Positions 59,723 through 64,000 of a stretch of 64,000 bases of DNA are shown piece by piece (the first letter of the stretch is position 1; every line of letters begins with the position of its first letter). Under the pieces are notes generated by a model. That model did no database searches and was not told the DNA's origin. It saw only the letters and a program-made list of their open reading frames with translations. Source of the DNA: Phascolarctobacterium sp. ET69 (GTDB lineage Bacteria; Bacillota; Negativicutes; Acidaminococcales; Acidaminococcaceae); assembly GCF_023336935.1 (NCBI RefSeq), contig NZ_JAMBLR010000001.1:434001-498000 (forward strand), written 5' to 3'. The position numbers and the translations under genes were made by a program.

Positions 59723-60609
59723 GGTCTTACTCCCCTTTTAGGATTATAATTTGCAAAATCAGGTTCGCTATTAAAAATAATCTTGTTATTGCACCACCGC
59801 TGCAAATGCCGCGTTTTCACCGGCGCGTTGTATTTGTCATATATCATAACAAAAGGGTCATAACCGATTTCCCGTAGCTTGTATATACGGTAAAGGTCTT
59901 GAGCGTGCGTGCTGTTATAATTTGTCAGCACATAAACCTTTAGTTTATCCTGCCGCAAGCCCCATTTCCCGGCATACTTTGCAAGCACTTTAGGCGTAAA
60001 ATCATCGTTGGCATTGTCCCATGCAAAATGCAGGATTTTATATTTACATGCTTGTATAGCTTCCACTTTTTCATTCGTCAAAAGCCGTGCATCCAGTCCT
60101 TGCGTAAAATCTACTTCTGCGCCACTATCTGCAATTTGCTTTAATAATTCTTGCCAGTTCGAACAAGCCAGTATATTTGGGTCAAGCAATTTAATTTTCT
60201 TTTGTCCCTGCCAAAATTCTATTAAATTTGCCACCTTAACGGATTGTACGCCCTCTTTCTGCGCTACTATGCAAAACGGGCATTGACGTGGGCAGCCTCG
60301 CGTTAAATATCCATACGCAGTATCTTCAACACCGTATAATTCATAATCCGGGTAAACATGTTCGATATGCTCCGGCAAAGTTAAGGCTATATTATAACCA
60401 GTACCGCCTTGTATAAGTGTATCTGTTTGATATGCTTGCAGGTCGTCCGGCGTAAAGGTAAAAACCTTCGCCATGTATACCACATCGTAATATTCAAGAC
60501 TGTTCGCCCATTCTACAACATCACCGTCAGCTTTGTGCCATGCCGATATTTTCATCAATGCGAGATTCGGGAAATTGTGACCATCAACATCAACTAAGCC
60601 TACTTTCAT
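59719..60609 (-). CDS. radical SAM enzyme
   Basis: 296 aa. The [4Fe-4S] SAM motif is GYLTRGCPRQCPFCIVAQKEG (C-x3-C-x2-C) at about residues 105-120. A SAM-binding Gly-rich LLDPN... and the barrel segment DFTQGLDARLLT follow. Such proteins occur in phages, but the substrate is unknown; nucleic-acid modification is one possibility. Start chosen at ATG 60609 after AAGGTGG. Confidence 0.88.
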   Translation of the reverse strand: MKVGLVDVDGHNFPNLALMKISAWHKADGDVVEWANSLEYYDVVYMAKVFTFTPDDLQAYQTDTLIQGGTGYNIALTLPEHIEHVYPDYELYGVEDTAYGYLTRGCPRQCPFCIVAQKEGVQSVKVANLIEFWQGQKKIKLLDPNILACSNWQELLKQIADSGAEVDFTQGLDARLLTNEKVEAIQACKYKILHFAWDNANDDFTPKVLAKYAGKWGLRQDKLKVYVLTNYNSTHAQDLYRIYKLREIGYDPFVMIYDKYNAPVKTRHLQRWCNNKIIFNSEPDFANYNPKRGVRP

Positions 60610-60619
60610 CATTTCCACC

Positions 60620-60994
60620 TTAAAATAACTCTGATATTTTTAAATCAACATCCGCCTGCTTACGCGCTGTAACAGTATCTCCATGTTGTGTTATTCTATG
60701 CTTGCGTACATCATAACATTTACCATTTGGAGCTAAATAATTGTTATCAACTTCCGGCGGCGTTGGCAGATAATATTCCTCTGGCAGGCTTCCAGCCTCG
60801 CATAATTCCCGCAGCCGCATTTTGTAATAAATAATGTGGTTACGGGTTAAATTCATATTTACACCATCAGCCCAAAATGGGTCTTGACAGCCATACTCCC
60901 GCAGATATTGCCAGTGTTTCAAATCTTGCACTATATTTTCACGCAGCTGTTTAATCTGCTGTTCCAGAGTTATTTTTTTCTCCTTTTTAGCCAT
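60620..60994 (-). CDS. hypothetical phage protein
   Basis: 124 aa; helical, basic N-terminus (KKEKKITLEQQIKQLRENIVQDLKHWQYLREYGCQDPFWADGVNMNLTRNHIIYYK) recognised only as a conserved-looking phage protein. GGGGTGG ribosome site. Confidence 0.65.
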   Translation of the reverse strand: MAKKEKKITLEQQIKQLRENIVQDLKHWQYLREYGCQDPFWADGVNMNLTRNHIIYYKMRLRELCEAGSLPEEYYLPTPPEVDNNYLAPNGKCYDVRKHRITQHGDTVTARKQADVDLKISELF

Positions 60995-61004
60995 TTTTCC
61001 ACCC

Positions 61005-61325
61005 CTAGCTAACCTTCACCGGCCGTTCTTCAATATTTACATGCCGGGCCTTATCCCACATAATTCTTGTAGGCTCAACCAGTTTATTGAAAGTATAAGC
61101 ACGGCAACGGTAAAACTCACGCGAATGGTCAAAAGACTCTGTAACTTCTGCCGGCTTAAATTCCACTGGCAAAGCAACGATATGTGTATATCCTCGCATT
61201 GCTAAAAACATCATTGCTGATGCAGGATTATCAGCAAAAAATACTTCATTATAACGGTTTGGTATAATTCCTTTTTCCATAATGCTGGCAATATTCTGAT
61301 AATCAGTTGCGTGCCATAAAACCAT
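61005..61325 (-). CDS. hypothetical protein with ADP-ribosyltransferase-like motif
   Basis: 106 aa from ATG 61325 after AAGGTG. LWHATDYQNIASIMEKGIIPNRYNEVFFADNPASA has the H-x-T ... G-(I/L) ... (V)FF-A pattern of RNA 2'-phosphotransferase/ART-like folds. Whether it is active is unclear. Confidence 0.55.
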   Translation of the reverse strand: MVLWHATDYQNIASIMEKGIIPNRYNEVFFADNPASAMMFLAMRGYTHIVALPVEFKPAEVTESFDHSREFYRCRAYTFNKLVEPTRIMWDKARHVNIEERPVKVS

Positions 61326-61383
61326 ATTTTCACCTTCTTTTAAAGATGTTCCCGACATATATGCCGGGAACATTATTTTTTTA

Positions 61384-61776
61384 TTATTCAATCTGAACTT
61401 TTTTTACTTCAACATGCACACCAATTCTTTTTAACAGCTCCAGCATTACCTTAAGGTCATCAGGTATCACACCACATTCAATAGCTTCTTCAATCGTAGA
61501 CTCACTGGCAAATTTTTCTACAAATTCTTTACTGCGTACTATTTCTGAAATCTGCTTATCAAATAAATTTTTAAAAATGCAATCAAGCATTTCACTATGA
61601 ATTTTGGCCACAATATTTATAACTTCTTTATTTTTCACAAGCAGCTCTTTATTTCTATCCAACACTTTAATTGCAGATTTTTCCATCAACAGCTTAACTT
61701 TTCCAGCGTTAAATTCTGCATTTTTACTCATCAGTTTTTCTTCAATAAATTTTTCAATTTCTTTTTTGCTAGCCAT
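61384..61776 (-). CDS. hypothetical helical phage protein
   Basis: 130 aa, Lys/Glu-rich helical (KKEIEKFIEEKLMSKNAEFNAGKVKLL). ATG 61776 eight bases after GGAGG. No known family. Confidence 0.6.
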   Translation of the reverse strand: MASKKEIEKFIEEKLMSKNAEFNAGKVKLLMEKSAIKVLDRNKELLVKNKEVINIVAKIHSEMLDCIFKNLFDKQISEIVRSKEFVEKFASESTIEEAIECGVIPDDLKVMLELLKRIGVHVEVKKVQIE

Positions 61777-61794
61777 TTTTAATACCTCCATTAT

Positions 61795-61881
61795 TTAAAA
61801 AATTATTCCAAGCAGTACGGCAATAACACTGTAAACTGCCAAACAAACAAGTAAAAATTTTAATGATAGTGCTTTTAACAT
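61795..61881 (-). CDS. 28-aa membrane peptide
   Basis: ATG 61881 encodes MLKALSLKFLLVCLAVY then SVIAVLLGIIF, a single hydrophobic helix. The ribosome site (AAAGAGTG) is weak. It lies in the gap between two phage genes. Confidence 0.4.
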   Translation of the reverse strand: MLKALSLKFLLVCLAVYSVIAVLLGIIF

Positions 61882-62450
61882 AGTTGTTCACTCTTTCTCA
61901 ACTTCCAATAGCGGTTACAAACAGCTCTTGTTGTTCTTCCCAGTCTGCGCGCCACTTCATCTCTCGGTAAATTAATCAACGCTTTAAGTGCTGTATCATC
62001 TGCAAGGGTCCATTCTTTCGGCCGCTTCTGTTCAGCTATAAAATCAGATTTTCTTTTAGCATCAACCCACCCAGGTTCTTCACCTAAAGTATATTTTTCA
62101 AAATGCGCAAAATTCAGTTTATCCTGATTGGCTTTTGCCCATTTCCAGAAATCCCTTAACTTAATAATCCACGTTCCTTTGTTCTTACGCAGTTTAGATT
62201 TCCGTGCCGGTAAACCATTATCTATAAAACGTTTTACACGTCCTCTGGCCGACTGACCGTAAATGGTTGTTAAAATGCTTAATACAGTAACATAATCTGA
62301 CGATTGCGTTTTACTGCCCAGCCCCATTAAATTGGCTTTTCTTGCTACGCTATTATTGCTTCTGTTTAAACGCCTGCAAATTTCATCTGTATTATGTTTC
62401 GGCCAAAGCGTTTCCAGAAGTTCCATTTCCTTTTCCGTCCACCGTGGCAT
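61875..62450 (-). CDS. Myb/SANT-type helix-turn-helix protein
   Basis: 191 aa with two related DNA-binding segments: PRWTEKEMELLETLWPKHNTDEICRRLNRSNNSVARKANLM at the front and EWTLADDTALKALINLPRDEVARRLGRTTRAVCNRYWKLR at the end, with a basic middle. Probably a phage regulator or replication accessory. Confidence 0.75.
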   Translation of the reverse strand: MPRWTEKEMELLETLWPKHNTDEICRRLNRSNNSVARKANLMGLGSKTQSSDYVTVLSILTTIYGQSARGRVKRFIDNGLPARKSKLRKNKGTWIIKLRDFWKWAKANQDKLNFAHFEKYTLGEEPGWVDAKRKSDFIAEQKRPKEWTLADDTALKALINLPRDEVARRLGRTTRAVCNRYWKLRKSEQLC

Positions 62451-62658
62451 TGCTACAACTCCCATAATTTAATACTTCTGGGTAATTTATTAGTGTAATA
62501 AGCTTGCCGCATTCTTCGCAGCGGTAGTAATTTATTACACGCCCCTTTGACTTCACTGCATGCATTCGCATTAAACGCGGATTTTTATTATTGCAGTTCT
62601 CGCAGTATAAATCTTTTCCGCGTTTGTATAGTCCATGAATACCTTTAACATGCTCCAT
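62392..62658 (-). CDS. zinc-ribbon protein
   Basis: 88 aa with CENCNNKNPRLMRMHAVKSKGRVINYYRCEEC, two Cys-x-x-Cys knuckles, like small phage zinc ribbons. ATG 62658 after GGGGTGA; overlaps the RecU stop and the start of the HTH gene. Confidence 0.7.
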   Translation of the reverse strand: MEHVKGIHGLYKRGKDLYCENCNNKNPRLMRMHAVKSKGRVINYYRCEECGKLITLINYPEVLNYGSCSNATVDGKGNGTSGNALAET

Positions 62659-63160
62659 AGTCTTCACCCCTTAAAAATTCTAACCGCAGGCCGCAATTCT
62701 TAATCTGGTAGGCTTCTACATCCGCCGCAGTAAAATATTTATGTCCATACAACTGCTTCATGTTCTGCCAAACTTTCAGCGGTATGCGGTAAAACCTTTC
62801 AAAGCCAAAACTGCAAAGTACAAAAGCCACCGCACCCATACTCTGATGTTTTAACAGCGCATTAAGCTGCGTTTCTTGCAACCTGTCATATGCCATCTTA
62901 TCAAGATCCGTGTGTTTGGCTTCAAACACAATGGAGCGGCCATTTGCAAGCGTTCCCTTAAAATCAGGTTCAGATTTACTCGTAAAACATGCGATATATT
63001 GACCGCGCGGCATACTTTTTATTACTTTCATCGGTTCATGCGCTTTATCAATTTTAGCAATACCCATGTCCAAATAATTCCGACAGCTGGCCAGTATCAT
63101 TTTTTCAAAATACGCACCAGCATTTTTATTTTTAAGACCGGTTAAAGCTTTGTTTGCCAT
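62645..63160 (-). CDS. recU: RecU-type Holliday junction resolvase
   Basis: 171 aa. RecU nuclease pattern: NKNAGAYFEKMILASCRNYLDMGIAKIDKAHEPMKV, then SEPDFKGTLANGRSIVFEAKHTD (the D ... E-x-K metal site), and LQETQLNALLKHQSMGAVAFVLCSF. It resolves branched recombination intermediates of the phage. GGAGT precedes the ATG. Confidence 0.85.
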   Translation of the reverse strand: MANKALTGLKNKNAGAYFEKMILASCRNYLDMGIAKIDKAHEPMKVIKSMPRGQYIACFTSKSEPDFKGTLANGRSIVFEAKHTDLDKMAYDRLQETQLNALLKHQSMGAVAFVLCSFGFERFYRIPLKVWQNMKQLYGHKYFTAADVEAYQIKNCGLRLEFLRGEDYGAC

Positions 63161-63313
63161 CGTGTAACTCCTAACTTTTCAACCTTCAAATATCCGCTTA
63201 TTATCAGCCTTTAAAGGCATTTTCATCCTTTAAAACTGTTACTTTAAAGCGCTACATTTTATAAAATAGTATTGCGGTTTCATTTATTCCATCTTCCTTT
63301 CACCTCTCGGATT

Positions 63314-63349
63314 GTACAGGCGTTAGTTTTTTTAAGCTAACGCCTGTAC
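63314..63349 (+). terminator. strong hairpin with T run on the plus strand
   Basis: 13-bp perfect stem GTACAGGCGTTAG (63314-63326, 63337-63349), then seven T on the plus strand. There is no plus-strand gene upstream in 63161-63313; that stretch holds no gene I can support. Confidence 0.7.
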
Positions 63350-63354
63350 TTTTT

Positions 63355-63795
63355 TTATTTTTTGTAGTATCCACGCACCTTGTTTTTAACGATTGTCACT
63401 TTCAAGGCCGCTTCGCGTTCCAAACGATTTTCAGCAACTTGTCTGGTCATCGTTTCGGCCGTAATCTCTACATCATACAGTTCCGACAAAAGATGCTCGC
63501 GTGTTTCTTTTGTTGGATTTTTTCTGTAATCTGCCAACGCTTCTTTAACCTCGTTAAATTCTTCTTCCAACTTTACTATCTGTTCTTCCGGTGTGTAGCT
63601 AATAAATTTATAACAAGGTTCAATGCGCGTGCCATGCTTAACTTTGCTCATTTTTTGACGGCGGCGATATAATTCGCTAATAATGTCGCTTAATACCGGC
63701 ACCGAAATGGTTACATGTGTGCTTTTGCAGTTTTTAAGCAATGCAAGCAAATTTTTAATTCTGCTTTTTTTGTCAATAGTGATTTTACTTTCCAT
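63355..63795 (-). CDS. MazG-like nucleotide pyrophosphohydrolase
   Basis: 146 aa. KLEEEFNEVKEALADYRKNPTKETREHLLSELYDVEITAETM has the paired E-x-x-E/D metal-binding helices of the all-alpha NTP pyrophosphatase (MazG/dUTPase-like) family. It may cleanse the nucleotide pool during replication. ATG 63795 after AAGGAGCG. Confidence 0.7.
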   Translation of the reverse strand: MESKITIDKKSRIKNLLALLKNCKSTHVTISVPVLSDIISELYRRRQKMSKVKHGTRIEPCYKFISYTPEEQIVKLEEEFNEVKEALADYRKNPTKETREHLLSELYDVEITAETMTRQVAENRLEREAALKVTIVKNKVRGYYKK

Positions 63796-63808
63796 GTTTA
63801 TCGCTCCT

Positions 63809-64000
63809 TTAAAACGGAATTTCTTCATCAAATGCAAACGGTACGTGTTCATTTTCCGAAACAGTGCCGTATTTTTCAGTACGCGCACGTTCAAAGTCAT
63901 CAAAGTTGGCTGGATTGTTATAGCTTCCGGCATTATTACCCTTCTGTTGGCTATCTTTCGCTGGCCATTGCCATTCAACATTACGGGCAACCAACTCCGT
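63809..64000 (-). CDS. ssb: single-stranded DNA-binding protein (C-terminal part)
   Basis: Partial: starts beyond the window. The read-out TELVARNVEWQWPAKDSQ is the end of the OB fold, followed by a Gly/Asn/Pro-rich linker and the acidic tip FDEEIPF that recruits replication and repair proteins. It belongs to the phage recombination block with recU. Confidence 0.88.
   Translation of the reverse strand, partial: TELVARNVEWQWPAKDSQQKGNNAGSYNNPANFDDFERARTEKYGTVSENEHVPFAFDEEIPF

Larger units (their letters stand above)
28080..64000. mobile_element. contractile-tailed (myovirus-like) prophage, left part; right end outside window
   Basis: From about 28.1 kb to the window end the genes form a phage gene order on the minus strand: recombination and replication-associated genes, late regulator, terminase, portal, head, sheath, tube, tape measure, baseplate, fibre and lysis. 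The left boundary is placed between the host secreted-protein gene (start 28019) and the first AT-rich phage-side gene (28392). The attachment core cannot be fixed because the right end is missing. Confidence 0.92.

Overview
The window is a bacterial chromosome segment (about 1-28 kb) followed by the left part of a contractile-tailed (myovirus) prophage (about 28.1 kb to beyond 64 kb). The host is probably a Firmicutes-lineage anaerobe. A lysine riboswitch, a tandem glycine riboswitch, two AGCS Na+/amino-acid symporters and an Asp23/Gls24-type protein all fit that. The phage lysis region carries spanin-like coiled-coil genes, which are useful only against a cell with an outer membrane. Together these point to the diderm Firmicutes (Negativicutes), but this is inference and no rRNA is present.

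Host part. Two tandem paralogous amino-acid-binding lipoproteins (1-1353) are followed by a structured RNA with its own promoter (~1473-1677) and an HD-GYP protein. Next come an AT-rich gene with a PD-(D/E)XK-like nuclease motif and a tRNA-Arg/Gly/Pro cluster. Two AGCS symporters follow, the first behind a glycine riboswitch and terminator. A block with an Asp23-like P-loop protein, a PHP phosphoesterase, leucyl aminopeptidase and a degenerate NlpC/P60 protein leads into the lysine operon dapB-asd-lysC-dapA, which sits behind a lysine riboswitch and a near-perfect promoter. After that come thiD-thiM-thiE, transketolase, an AAA ATPase, an EF-G paralogue with an altered P-loop, a ferredoxin-nitroreductase and several small genes.

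Prophage part. Nearly everything is on the minus strand, so transcription runs from high to low coordinates. Early and middle genes (SSB, MazG-like, RecU, radical SAM, YopX, HTH proteins, an ArpU-like late regulator and a ParB-methyltransferase) lie at 53.9-64 kb. Terminase, portal, MuF-type head protein, scaffold and capsid genes are at 45-53.4 kb. Sheath, tube, tail chaperone with a -1 frameshift, tape measure and baseplate are at 35.6-44.3 kb. The tail fibre is at 34.4-35.6 kb, and the lysis cassette (amidase, holin, spanin-like genes) at 28.9-30.8 kb.

The most striking system is at 30.9-35.6 kb. The tail-fibre gene ends in a receptor-tip module that starts at a 9-bp repeat, GCAGTGGGG. Just downstream lie seven more complete but promoterless tip modules (six inverted, one direct), each starting at the same repeat and ending in its own stop codon. 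A plus-strand tyrosine recombinase gene sits beside the array. This is the layout of a shufflon: inversion between opposed repeats would swap the tip on the fibre and so change host recognition. A second notable element is a MuF head protein with a JAMM-like C-terminal domain followed by a small overlapping gene, which resembles the phage-borne MuF polymorphic toxin/immunity arrangement.
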